Notes: generated from the letters alone by a model not told the origin. Shown: positions 1 to 7,911, counted from the first letter of the stretch. The stretch is 13,589 bases of DNA from Euperipatoides rowelli (GCA_003024985.2 PXIH01S0010591.1), one strand, 5' to 3'. Made by a program: numbers and translations.

Positions 1-386
1 ATAACCTACTGTATTTATTTAAATTAATAGAATCATCTCTGAATGTAATAAAAGACCACATCCATTATGGGCTAGGTCTTTTAATAATTTTTTAATAATG
101 TACCACTCTTCTTGTATATTACAGTGTTTAAATAAAACCGAATAATAATAATAATAATAAGACATTAACTTCATAGACAAAACATACAATTTATCCATAT
201 CATTATTCATTTTTAATTATGCTTTCCAACTAAAGTATAATTAGAATAAATCCATACATCAATACAGATAATTTTAACAACAAATTTCCAAGTAAAAAAA
301 CTAGTCTAGTAGCCAGGGAATTAGTGATTGGAATTAATGATTGTAATTAGATTTAACAATTGCACATATACAATCAAAATGGATAA
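1..386. other. AT-rich non-coding stretch
   Basis: No gene is seen. The stretch is very AT-rich and contains a short (AAT)n microsatellite at about 141-160. A small hairpin is possible between AAAAGACC (50-57) and GGTCTTTT (75-82). The minus-strand open frame at 19-210 is rich in Tyr, Leu and Ile from the microsatellite and shows no protein features. Confidence 0.6.
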
Positions 387-505
387 CAGCGTTATTTTTT
401 TTGTTTACAGTCCTAACCTAACCATAATCCTGAACCCTAGCTCTAACTATGCCCACTATTCCCCAACCCTATGATAGTCTAGAGGTGAAATTTTTTTTTA
501 TTGGT
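387..505 (+). repeat. Interspersed CCTAACC...GGTGAAAT module, copy 1
   Basis: The segment reads TTTACAGTCCTAACC, then CCTGAACCCTAG, then CTAACTATGCC, CCAACCCTATGATAG and finally GAGGTGAAAT. The same order of blocks recurs at 11640-11765 on this strand, and in shortened form on the other strand at 7732-7805 and 7940-8030. It resembles degenerate telomere-like CCCTAA text, but it is a fixed ~110-bp sequence rather than a tandem array. The upstream flank is also shared with the 11640 copy (an AATARCAG...TTATTTTT block), so the repeat unit extends a little further left. The family is unknown; an interspersed mobile repeat is the likely explanation. Confidence 0.65.
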
Positions 506-868
506 TTCAATAATATTAACACATACTTCCATCTGCCATACCATTAACCAATCAACAAGTGCAATTGTTAAAACATCTGCTACTAGGTTCCACTAGTACA
601 AAAATAAGCTATCAAAGGTTTTGCAATAATAATGTTAACGGAAAGGGAAAAACCATTTTCACTTTTAACTTCTACATGCTCTCTTCTTAGACTTTGTAAA
701 ACAGATTAACTTAACATATTTGGAACTGGATATCTTTTTCTGTTAACGTAAATATCAGGATCAGTTCTTAAAACCTTAAAAGACAATTTAACGAACATAA
801 AAATTTACATTTTTTAACGTACCGAAGTTTGTCAACATATCAATCCTATCAAGCATGTGCATGACCTC
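506..868. other. AT-rich non-coding stretch
   Basis: I see no coding potential, repeat or structured element here beyond ordinary AT-rich sequence. Confidence 0.5.
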
Positions 869-870
869 TA

Positions 871-1126
871 GTGTCTGGATCCCAGATATGCATTTTGATC
901 CAGCCCAAAACTAACAACTGCACCCTAACTCCAACATGAATATATATTAAATTAACGAATCTCTAACCTTAATCGCACCCTGCCATAACTCCAGCATAAA
1001 TCTTGAAAACATATTAAAAAATAAGTAATAAATAAAATAACACACTATAATGCAGCTAGAATGCAAGCCGGCCTCCGATTGGCTGATTTTGGGCTGGAGG
1101 AAAATGCATATCTGGGATCAAGACGC
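871..1126. mobile_element. 256-bp MITE with ~40-bp terminal inverted repeats and TA flanks
   Basis: The left arm (869-910) and the reverse complement of the right arm (1087-1128) match at 38 of 42 positions, counting the flanking TA. Both contain GATCCCAGATATGCATTTT followed by TCCAGCCCAAAA. The element is bounded by TA on each side, and the wider context CTAG is shared by both flanks. A TA duplication is typical of Tc1/mariner-type transposons, so a non-autonomous Tc1/mariner-like element is the best reading, but a CTAG duplication cannot be excluded. The interior (911-1086) is AT-rich and has no open frame. The arms are well preserved compared with other repeats in the window, which suggests a fairly recent insertion. 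Confidence 0.8.
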
Positions 1127-1128
1127 TA

Positions 1129-1498
1129 GTATTTTTAATATATGGTTTTGAAATTAGGCTGCAGTTGAAAATTACACTAATTTTTTTAAGAGGGCACCTC
1201 CGGTGTACTAAAAACTTTACTAGTGTTGGGTAGACTTTAAAACTGCTCTTTTAGAAGCACAATGGCCACTATTGACAAGTCCTTAGACAAAATCTTAATA
1301 ATTGCTCCATTATTAACAGCATACAAGCAAACTTGCTCACAAGTGCAGATGTTCAACTGATGTACTTTAATCAGTGGTTCCTAAATAGTCCATATAAAGC
1401 CCTTCCCACTTAAAGCCTCTGCTATAGGATATTTTTTCTCCTAACTCATCAAGCCCTAGGTGAGTACACACCCTAATGCTGTCTAAGTACTGCAGAAG
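1129..1498. other. Non-coding stretch, possible 3' UTR and old hAT-like end
   Basis: No open frame stands out. At about 1372 there is CAGTGGTTCCTAAATAGTCC, followed by a CCCTTCCCACTTAAAGCC text. It resembles the terminal CAGTGGTTC sequence of hAT-type elements, but I find no matching second end nearby. If the minus-strand gene model at 1499-1869 is real, this stretch would be its 3' untranslated region. Confidence 0.3.
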
Positions 1499-1869
1499 TC
1501 AGTACGTAGAAATTAAATGAGTTGCTGCTCTACTCCACAAATATATGCCAATTGCCCCTTCTGTGAAGGAAGTAGAATCGCTTCCATTAACTGTACTTGT
1601 AGATGAAGTTTCTAAAATGAAATGAAAAAATATATTAGTAGAGGAGCTAGTGGATATTATCCTAAAATCAATATTAATAATTAAATTATAATTAACAAAA
1701 AAAAGTTTGTGTTTAAAGAACTTACTTGAACAATTACTGGCATGCAGATTTAAAACATCGAAGTCATTGCTGAAAAACTCGCAAGAAGAATGGACAATAT
1801 TTTTAAATTATACCTTTCCTTCTTTGGTGTAAGGACATTGGGGTACACACCTGGTGTAAATATGGCACA
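1499..1869 (-). CDS. Candidate 3' end of a spliced gene (three short exons), function unknown
   Basis: On the minus strand three open segments fit together. Exon a is 1869-1814: it follows an acceptor ending TTTTTACAG, reads CAIFTPGVYPNVLTPKKE, and ends in phase 2 before GTATAA. Exon b is 1769-1726: acceptor TTTTTCAG, NDFDVLNLHASNCS, donor GTAAGT. Exon c is 1611-1499: acceptor TTCATTTTAG, a Ser/Thr-rich stretch, then GAIGIYLWSRAATHLISTY and TGA. Phases agree across both junctions, giving about 71 residues with no internal stop. Against the model, the a-b intron would be only 44 nt, exon a also stays open for another 24 codons or so if unspliced, and exon c is open in a second frame. I recognise no family, and no convincing upstream exon is tied to it. 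A minus-strand open frame at 2024-1803 shares exon a's frame but runs into a transposon-like segment. Confidence 0.2.
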
Positions 1870-1978
1870 CTGTAAAAACCATGAACCAATAAACTTGCTC
1901 TTTTAAACCACAAAAGTGATATATGTCTGGTGTCTTTCGAGTACTTTACAACTGCAGCCGTACTTACAGTCAATGATA

Positions 1979-2145
1979 GACTGGACCACAGGGAAATTGG
2001 GAATTTCCTGTTGGGCTGGTCCATGTTTTTTGTAACATTTTAAAAAAATTCCAAGCTCCCCTCATTTGTGTTGCATGTAGACTGTCCTCCCTTCCCAAGG
2101 TCAGGAAAATGGGTACATTTCCCAGGCGGATCTCATGAGCCAGTC
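1979..2145. mobile_element. Decayed small transposon-like segment with GACTGG ends
   Basis: The left end reads GACTGGACCACAGGGAAAT and the right end, reverse-complemented, starts GACTGGCTCATGAGATCC and continues to GGGAAATGTACCC. The shared GACTGG and GGGAAAT blocks suggest worn inverted ends about 167 bp apart. The left end also contains a local palindrome-like TGGACC / GGTCCA pair (1982-2023). The segment has a higher GC content than its flanks. It lies inside a 102-codon minus-strand open frame (2278-1970) that shows no protein features. Confidence 0.3.
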
Positions 2146-2266
2146 GTCCCTGGTTACAGTATGGTATGTGTATGCCAGAATTATTTTTCTCTTTCATTAC
2201 ATAGCAAGTATATACAGTAACAATATTATATCTAGGCCCCGTATAGTTATGTAATAAAAAATAGTG

Positions 2267-3032
2267 AAATATGTACATAAATCTGTGCTAAAAATTGTTT
2301 AAATATGTACTGAAAAGTGAAAATATGTACAAAAAAATTATGAAATATGTAACTTTTATTAAAATATATTAAGGTAGGCCTACAATAAAATTAATAAAAA
2401 GATGTAATTTACTTTTATTTAAAAAATAAAAACTTTTTAATAGGGAAATCGGAAATAAATAAATTTAAAAAAAAAATGTCTGCAGATATTACAGCTTGGC
2501 ATAAATCTTTAAAGAAAACAGATTGTTGTGACCTGATGGGAGAGATTTAATAGTTTTTTTTTAATATAATTAAATCTTTCCTCACATTTGCTATTGTGTT
2601 TAGAAGTGAGTAAAGGAAACGTGCCATGTTATTGATTATTCACCTGGAATCAGGAAAGATGTTTTCAACTGATGAAAAGTCCTGGAAATTCATTATTCTG
2701 TGAACTTAAATAGCTTTAACGTTTTTGCTTGGTTATCTTAACAAACTTATTTTTAAAAATAAATTAATATTTCAGTTTCTAGTATTGTGCTCTCTAGGCC
2801 TATAGTTTTTATGTGAAAGCTTCTAAGTACAGTATACAAAGATTTATTTTAATTATAGCTTCAAACAGTAGCTGCCACAAAAGTTTTTAAGACTAATTTA
2901 TTTCAATATTTTTAAAGCATGCGGAATATCTCAAAATTTAATTTAAAAAAAAATATTATTGAAATATGTAAAAACATGTATTTATTCTTTAAATATGTAA
3001 ATATATAAGATAAAGAAACTTGAAATATGTGG
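2267..3032 (+). repeat. Two clusters of the AAATATGTA motif
   Basis: AAATATGTAC or a one-base variant occurs at 2267, 2301, 2321, 2343, 2962, 2991 and 3023, all on the plus strand. Four copies lie within 86 bp on the left and three within 71 bp on the right, about 600 bp apart. Clusters of a short motif near both ends are typical of transposase-binding subterminal repeats, but here both clusters have the same orientation and I find no clear terminal inverted repeats. The sequence between them is very AT-rich and non-coding. It includes two TAGGCCTA palindromes, at 2375 and 2795. Confidence 0.4.
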
Positions 3033-3484
3033 GTATTTTAATAATATTGTCATTCTCTCAATTTTTCAAGATCGGTAAAGATTTCATAATTAGCATGTGA
3101 TTAGTATTCAATTAAAAAACATGTATTTACATAACTATCCCGGCCTTAATTAATATCATTATATCATTGGAATGAATGGATTTTTTAAATATTTTCCAGA
3201 TTAAAGTGAATTTTTGATAACTCCATTTTCCCTCCCTTCCCTATTTGAGTTATTATTTATCATATTTTTTTTTATATATAGTTTTCTTCAAAGCAATTAT
3301 AAAGTAACTAATTCATGGTACCAATTTACAAATTTTAGTTCATATAAAAGAAGTGCCTTAGTAGGGCAAGATTTCCATGATTCTAAGAATAAATTTCTTT
3401 GTCTTTAAAATTATGTACATTAAATATTGGCAACTATTTATTTTTTGTATAAAACAAATCAATATTCATTCTTATTCAACTTCA
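3033..3484. other. AT-rich non-coding stretch
   Basis: The plus-strand open frames at 3214-3408 and 3427-3651 are rich in Phe, Tyr and Asn, as expected from AT-rich DNA. The second runs into the transposon that starts at 3493. Nothing else is seen. Confidence 0.5.
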
Positions 3485-3918
3485 TAATGAGCAAGACATT
3501 TTTTCTTAATAGGCCGGGTAGGCCTGGGCCTAGGGCCTCATTCTCAGAAGGGCCCCGCCCCTGCACTCAGTTCGACCGACTTTTTAAACAAAAATTAAAA
3601 ATACAAAAGTTAGAATATAATAAATATTATATTATAAAACTAAACTCCTGAAATCTAACGTGATCAGCCGATCAATGGCATTACAAAGTGAAAACGGTAG
3701 TAAAAATATCCTTTCACTTCTTCCTTTGATGAGGACTGTGTTGCAATTGCTGACAGCAGGGTTTATGAGAGGGGGAGTTGCAAGGGTTACATAAATACAT
3801 TCCACCCAGGTCCAAAAGGGGGTCCAGACACATAAAACACTAAAAAAAAAAAACATGAGGGGCCCAAATTGGGTAAGAGCCTAGGGCCCATTATAACCAA
3901 AAATAGGCTTTGATGAGC
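3485..3918 (+). mobile_element. Non-autonomous DNA transposon, copy A (hAT-like)
   Basis: The left end (from 3493) reads AAGACATTTTTTCTTAATAGG and the right end reverse-complemented reads AAGCCTATTTTTGGTTATAA, an imperfect terminal inverted repeat. Flanks TAATGAGC (3485-3492) and TGATGAGC (3911-3918) match at 7 of 8 bases, fitting the 8-bp duplications made by hAT transposases. A GGCCTGGGCCTAGGGCC-rich block follows the left end and a GGGGCCCAAATTGGG block precedes the right end. A second copy lies inverted at 8233-8613, sharing about 215 bp at the left and 55 bp at the right while the centre differs. No transposase is encoded. The 3427 plus-strand open frame is a by-product of the GC-rich block. 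Confidence 0.65.
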
Positions 3919-4504
3919 CATCTTTTTATCTTACATTTACAAAAGTCTGCTAGTGTTATTATGTTAAGTTAACAGGACAATGATGTTAGAAGGATAAAAT
4001 TAAAAAGAATACTTACCATTTCCAGTACTTTTGTTACTTGTACTCTGTTGCATCATTTTACTTCCATATACTTTGTCATGGGTTATGTACAGTATGTACC
4101 ATAAGAGGAGGAGACTGGACTGATGTATTATCAGGTGAATAGGCTACAGAAGCTTCAAGTAGGTCTATCATTCTCAATCAGAATATGAATCATCGTTCAA
4201 ATGTAGTTTTGGATTATTCACTTTCCTATTTGAGTTGGATCTTAATAAATAATCCTAATATATTTTGTTGCTCCAATTTATTGCTGAGATACAGCAATTT
4301 CTTTTATTTTATTTTTAAGGATCATTTTGTTTTTTTAAACTTTGAGTTTAAATTTGGTCTGGAGTTTGCTTATCACTATCACTTTATTGACCATCTTCAA
4401 TAGGTGTGTTGTATTGGTGAAGTTCGTGGATTAATAATTTCCATTTCATGATTAATTTTCAGTTAGAGGGCTTAAGAGATTCTACACACGTTTGATTGAG
4501 AAAA
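3919..4504. other. AT-rich stretch with a candidate minus-strand splice donor
   Basis: On the minus strand a segment at about 4055-4017 reads ATGATGCAACAGAGTACAAG and onward to GGAAATG, then GTAAGTATT, a consensus donor. It would encode MMQQSTSNKSTGN in phase 1, which does not fit directly onto exon a at 1869. The donor neighbourhood resembles those at 1725 and 6827 on the same strand. The plus-strand open frame 4185-4403 lacks recognisable features and lies opposite sequence that may belong to the worn retrotransposon fragment at 4505-4730. Confidence 0.25.
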
Positions 4505-4730
4505 GGGACCTAAAATGACTACAGTAATTCAGGAGACAGCTGTTACGTGTCCCAATTTGTTTGCAATGATGACATATTTTTTTTGGTACCAACAGGAAAT
4601 TTCAAAAATAATTTCACATTAATAGTCATTGAAACTGGTATGTCCCTAGAATTGTTTTATTTTTAGTATAAAATCCGAAGTTCATTGGTGAAGTCTCTAT
4701 AAGTCTTCCATTAGGAGTTTTAACCATAAT
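4505..4730 (-). pseudogene. Remnant of non-LTR retrotransposon ORF1 (zinc-knuckle region)
   Basis: Read on the minus strand, 4726 onward gives MVKTPNGRLIETSPMNFGFY, then after two or three stops or frameshifts KKICHHCKQIGT-RNSC and LLNYCSHF (from 4574). The order fits the nucleic-acid-binding ORF1 (Gag-like) protein of jockey-type LINEs: a basic 'G-K-x-I-x-T...F' strand, then a Cys-x2-Cys-x3-Gly-His-x4-Cys knuckle followed by Cys-x4-Cys. Here the knuckle His has become Thr, one spacer residue is missing, and the last Cys is Phe. The fragment is too worn to function, and its end points are approximate. Further worn text of the same element may continue downstream to about 4200. The alternative is chance similarity in AT-rich DNA. 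Confidence 0.35.
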
Positions 4731-4971
4731 AAAATTAAATTTTGTTACCATTTCCAATTACCCAAGACAGAAACTTTTACAGTCAAGGTAACCTATTAGA
4801 CCTATTAGGGTTGATAATCCCTCTGGTGTACTTTCACAAATTATATTTTTTGCTTCACTTTTAATAATATAATTGCATTCTTGTCTTTTACTTTATTATT
4901 TTCATAATCCATAGCTTGTTATTTGGTCTGAAAAATCTAAAGCAATAGTATAATTTCTTTGACAGTCTAAT

Positions 4972-5415
4972 CATTGCCATCACTAGGGTTGGTGTGACCC
5001 AGTGCGATCTCATGGTTCCCCCCCCCCCATGGGCCTCATCCAGTGATGTCCCATGATGTTTCGATACCCGGTACACCTTATGTTGCAGATATGTTGATGA
5101 GCTTTTTTTTTTTTTTGCTTGACTAGATGTTTTTTTGCCTTTCTGTCCGATTTGATTAGCTTTTTTTTTTTGGCTGTTATGATTTTTAAACTTTAAATTT
5201 CACTTTAATGCTTCATTGGTTCTATTGTATGACCTATTCAGTACCACAGGGGAAAATTAATGAAATAAACTAATGACAATATTATAGTAGCAGAGGAGTT
5301 TATTTGCCCTCCCCACAAAAAAAAAAATTAAAAAAATTTTTTTTTGGGTGGCGCCCTCTCCAATGGTGGCATCCGGTGCGAGCCGCACACCCATCACCCC
5401 CTTTGGACGCCACTG
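4972..5415. mobile_element. hAT-like MITE with long poly-T tracts
   Basis: The right end reverse-complemented begins CAGTGGCGTCCAAAGGGGG; the left end begins CATTGCCATCACTAGGG, matching 7 of the first 10 positions. CAGTGGCG-type ends with C- or G-rich subterminal runs are common in invertebrate hAT-like miniature elements. A C9 tract lies at about 5019-5028. The interior holds GATGAGC followed by a long T run near 5096, the same motif found inside the 10929-11238 element. No clear target duplication is seen, so the left border is approximate. The minus-strand open frame 5076-4888 overlaps it and is not a gene. Confidence 0.5.
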
Positions 5416-6057
5416 TGCTTTTCATTGTTATGATTTACTAAAGTGTGTATAATTTTAAGAGGAAATAATTTAATTTTATTATTTCTTACCGGTGTGAACA
5501 TCAAATTTTTTGGAAGTTTAAATGATGATCCTACTGTTAATAAATCTGTTAATTTTAGTAATGTCAGCATTAGAATTATAATATTGCAGGTCTTCTTGAA
5601 TATTTAATTCTTGGTTATCTATCTAAATTGGTAAGGTTTGATACTCCTCATCAACCACTCATCCTAGCACAATGTTTTATTGAAAGCCCAGCTAAAACAC
5701 ATCTTACCTTTGCTATTATGGGATCCCTATGACCTTACATGCCCAGGTATTATTTTTTGAAAATTCAGTATAAAAGAAGCTCCAAAGTTTGCTGGCCAAC
5801 CCTATAGCAAACTCCACTCTCCATAACTCCAGAAACACCTAAGATATATTTTAAAAACTTATTTGTCACTGGGTAAATTATTTCGCTAGTTCTCCAGAAT
5901 GCAGTTATTAGTTTTATATTTTATTGGTAACAGTTTTTACATTGTTGAACATTTTTAGAATTATTTATCCATGAAAAAATCCTCCATGTTTAAAATATAC
6001 AGTAGATTATGTAGTTTAATTTATAACGTTCTTCAGAGGATCTCTGACGTAGATCTG
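5416..6057. other. AT-rich non-coding stretch
   Basis: No gene, inverted repeat or family repeat was recognised here. The sequence is not obviously low-complexity, so it may be old unique or intronic DNA. Confidence 0.5.
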
Positions 6058-6069
6058 TAGGCCTATAGT

Positions 6070-6147
6070 CAGCTCCCTACAGGTGGAATAAAAAAAAAGG
6101 CTTTATTTGAAATAAATATAGGCCTACAATTTTTTTATTTGTTATTT
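6070..6147 (+). repeat. ~75-bp direct repeat, left copy
   Basis: Blocks AGGTGGAATA, TTTGAAATAAATA and TACAATTT occur in the same order at 6372-6450, offset by about 302 bases. The left copy carries a TAGGCCTA palindrome at 6119 that is absent from the right copy. Together the two copies bracket the 171-bp element at 6163-6333. Confidence 0.6.
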
Positions 6148-6162
6148 GGGTCTAACAGAAGT

Positions 6163-6333
6163 GTCTAGAAACGGGGCCCAATAAGTGACATTTACAGCAT
6201 TTGTGTCATTACGGAAAATCTGATGGAAATGTGTTCAGGGGACAGTGAGGACTGTAAATAAAAAAAAAAATAATCAGCTATCCATTTTAATCATGCGACT
6301 AAAAAGGTCACTTATTGGGTCCCGTTTCTAGAC
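6163..6333. mobile_element. 171-bp MITE with 27-bp near-perfect inverted repeats
   Basis: The arms 6163-6189 and 6307-6333 (reverse complement) match at 26 of 27 bases: GTCTAGAAACGGG, one G/A difference, then CCCAATAAGTGAC. The outer GTCTA and TAGAC can be read as a palindromic target, GTC-TA-GAC, with the element starting at GAAACGGG and a duplicated TA. That is the pattern of Tc1/mariner-type insertion. The interior is 117 bp with no coding capacity, including an A-rich run at about 6260. The near-identity of the arms suggests it is young. Confidence 0.75.
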
Positions 6334-6371
6334 TCAATTTATTATACAGTAATAACATAATACTTACTTTA

Positions 6372-6450
6372 TGCAGCCTAGAGGTGGAATATATTAAAAA
6401 AAATACGCTTGATTTGAAATAAATAATACAATTTGTTTATTGTTTATAGT
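6372..6450 (+). repeat. ~75-bp direct repeat, right copy
   Basis: This is the partner of the copy at 6070-6147. It keeps AGGTGGAATA, TTTGAAATAAATA and TACAATTT but differs by small indels. The level of divergence makes the duplication older than the element lying between the two copies. Confidence 0.6.
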
Positions 6451-7110
6451 GTCAACCAATAAAGTTTGAAATGCAGCTCAGATGAAATTGAATTAATGGA
6501 TAGATAATCCCAATAACCAACAAATAACAAGAAAGAAATAATAAATGCATTAAAACAAAGAAAATAAAAATTAAACAGTAAAATTGAGGGGGAGGGGAGG
6601 AAGGGGAAAGAGGGTAAAACAGACAATAGGTTAGATAAATACAGTGGGTAAAACTAAATAATTGACTAACCTGGGCATAGTTAAAAATAAACATTTAGTG
6701 TGGACGGATAAGAAAACATTATATAGGCCTACTGTAAATACTATAAATTTTTATGCAAATTTTCTAAATCGGTGAATATTTTAGCTGCATCTAACTAATT
6801 ATTAAAATTTAACATATTTAACTTACTTTCAAGATTACTTGCACTTTCAGCAGCATTATTAGTTATTTATTTATAAGCTGATAACCTCCAGAATAATGAA
6901 TTTTAAACATTTTTTTTTTTTTTTCGAATTATAGCAAAGTGGATACAAAACGCTGTTATTTCGTGGACCGGAAGGAGTAAAATGCAATTTCTTAATTCTT
7001 TAATTATGTTCCAACAGAAAGGTAATAAAATTATTCCTTCAGAGTGTATTCAAATACAATTTATAGAATGCTGAAAATCCTTAAGTGTGGCATTAAACAA
7101 TAAAAAGTAA
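6451..7110. other. AT-rich non-coding stretch with one minus-strand donor-like site
   Basis: The overlapping minus-strand open frames near 6444-6694 arise from a purine-rich GGGGGAGGGGAGG tract and encode Phe/Leu/Pro/Ser-rich text without protein features. On the minus strand near 6850-6822, ATGCTGCTGAAAGTGCAAG and onward to CTTGAAA precede a GTAAGTT donor-like site. It resembles the donor at 1725: 19 of 24 aligned bases agree. A TAGGCCTA palindrome lies at 6724. Confidence 0.3.
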
Positions 7111-7312
7111 ATTAGCAGCCAAAAGAGCATAAATACAGTATTTTCGCGAAAAACTGCTTTTCCCGCTTATTTCAGCTGTAGCAGACGACGACAAGATCAA
7201 GAAGATAAAGAAAGACTATTTGCTGACCGTGCTAATGATTTTCCATACCCCCCACCATTTTTTCCTTTCATTTCTATTAGGGTAAGGTTATGGTTAATAA
7301 TCGTTTTTAAAT
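7111..7312 (+). CDS. Candidate exon with two overlapping open frames
   Basis: A pyrimidine-rich acceptor (CTTTTCCCGCTTATTTCAG, ending 7175) precedes a segment that is open in two frames to a donor-like GTAAGG at 7281. One frame reads CSRRRQDQEDKERLFADRAN then DFPYPPPFFPFISIR. The other reads AVADDDKIKKIKKDYLLTVL then MIFHTPHH. The charged, mixed composition differs from the Phe/Ile/Asn-rich text that AT-rich DNA gives elsewhere here. Neither frame has a suitable upstream ATG, so it would be an internal exon. I recognise no family. The region also opens a fold-back repeat at 7274, so it may be part of a mobile element. Confidence 0.18.
7141..7166. promoter_or_regulatory. Pair of E2F-like sites
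   Basis: TTTTCGCGAAAA and TTTTCCCGC lie within 26 bp. The second contains a perfect TTTSSCGC E2F core and the first is a palindromic TTTCGCGAAA. Clustered CpGs are rare in this window. No promoter is otherwise proven here. Confidence 0.2.
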
Positions 7313-7452
7313 AAAATTGTATCAAACTTTTTTAATAAATAGTAAGAAAAAAAATCGTTTTTACATTGACTAGCAGCTTGCGTTTTTTTTTCAATTGCTT
7401 TCGGTCAATTTTTATACAATTTTATTTAAAACGATCCTTAACCTTAGTCAAG
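7274..7452. repeat. Fold-back inverted repeat
   Basis: The left arm contains TCGTTTTTAAATAAAATTG (7301-7319, continuing to 7322). The right arm reverse-complemented (7434-7414) reads the same with one T missing. The arms extend outward with GGTAAGGTTATGG against CTAAGGTTAAGG. The loop is about 90 bp and contains another ATCGTTTTT. It is probably a worn inverted-repeat element; the outer borders are uncertain. Confidence 0.55.
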
Positions 7453-7696
7453 GGAAAGGATGGATAAAATATTATTTCCTTGGAAATGAATATGAAAAAA
7501 AAAAAAAAATTAAATGTCCCTAGGGCCTGCCTAGTATGGACTGTTATTAGATTCTAATAATCAGAAGTTTCTGCCGGGCATTAACGTGCCATGATTATTA
7601 TAAAAACGATTGTAGATTGGTTAACAGTTGAACTGACAGAAATTATGTAAAAATCATCAAAAATGGTCAAGCAGGTTTATTCCATATTTGGGGAGG

Positions 7697-7911
7697 CGGT
7701 CAGATTCCGTTATCTGATCAGCACTCAGCAAAAGATTATTTCACCTCTAGATTATCCTAGGGTTCAGGGTTACGGTAAGGTTGAGATTGTAAATAAAATA
7801 TATTAAAATCGACGAGAAAAAATACTAATTCCACACACTACTACATTTTAGTTGTCGCGTGACTCCTAACATTAATAATTATGTTGGTGGGAAGATAACG
7901 GAATCTGACCG
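7697..7911. mobile_element. 215-bp element with a perfect 19-bp terminal inverted repeat
   Basis: CGGTCAGATTCCGTTATCT at 7697-7715 recurs exactly, reverse-complemented, at 7893-7911. The arms are identical while neighbouring repeats are diverged. GGGAG is found beside both ends, offset by one base on the left, and may be a target duplication. The interior holds a minus-strand copy of the CCTAACC/GGTGAAAT module. A second module copy lies just outside the right arm, so module and inverted repeat may belong to one larger family. Confidence 0.6.
7732..7805 (-). repeat. CCTAACC...GGTGAAAT module, copy 2 (shortened)
   Basis: Reverse-complemented, it reads TTTACAATCTCAACCTTACC, then AACCCTGAACCCTAGG, then GAGGTGAAATAATC. 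It lacks the CTAACTATGCCCCAA middle block found in the copies at 387 and 11640. Confidence 0.6.

Noticed and set aside
410-475. Telomere-like CCTAACC words
   Set aside because: The words are not in tandem and the text is a fixed interspersed repeat also found at 11640; this is not a telomere or an interstitial telomeric array.
1803-2024. Extension of the minus-strand gene model upstream with MDQPNRKFPISLWSSLSLT
   Set aside because: It is in frame with exon a through a good GTAAGT donor, but the sequence lies in the GACTGG-ended transposon-like segment, so a native first exon is unlikely.
1970-2278. 102-codon minus-strand open frame, the longest in the window
   Set aside because: It overlaps a transposon-like segment, is not supported by any motif, and its composition follows the underlying DNA.
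3427-3651. Open frame with LNRPGRPGPRASFSEGPRP
   Set aside because: The motif comes from the GGCC-rich subterminal block of copy A; copy B has a similar text on the other strand with different changes, so it is not under protein constraint.
5100-5175. Long T tracts as terminators or polyadenylation sites
   Set aside because: Homopolymers of this kind are scattered across the window and here belong to a MITE interior; no gene ends nearby.
6444-6694. Two overlapping minus-strand open frames rich in Leu, Phe, Pro and Ser
   Set aside because: They come from a GGGGGAGGGGAGG tract and AT-rich flanks; a membrane-protein reading would be over-interpretation.
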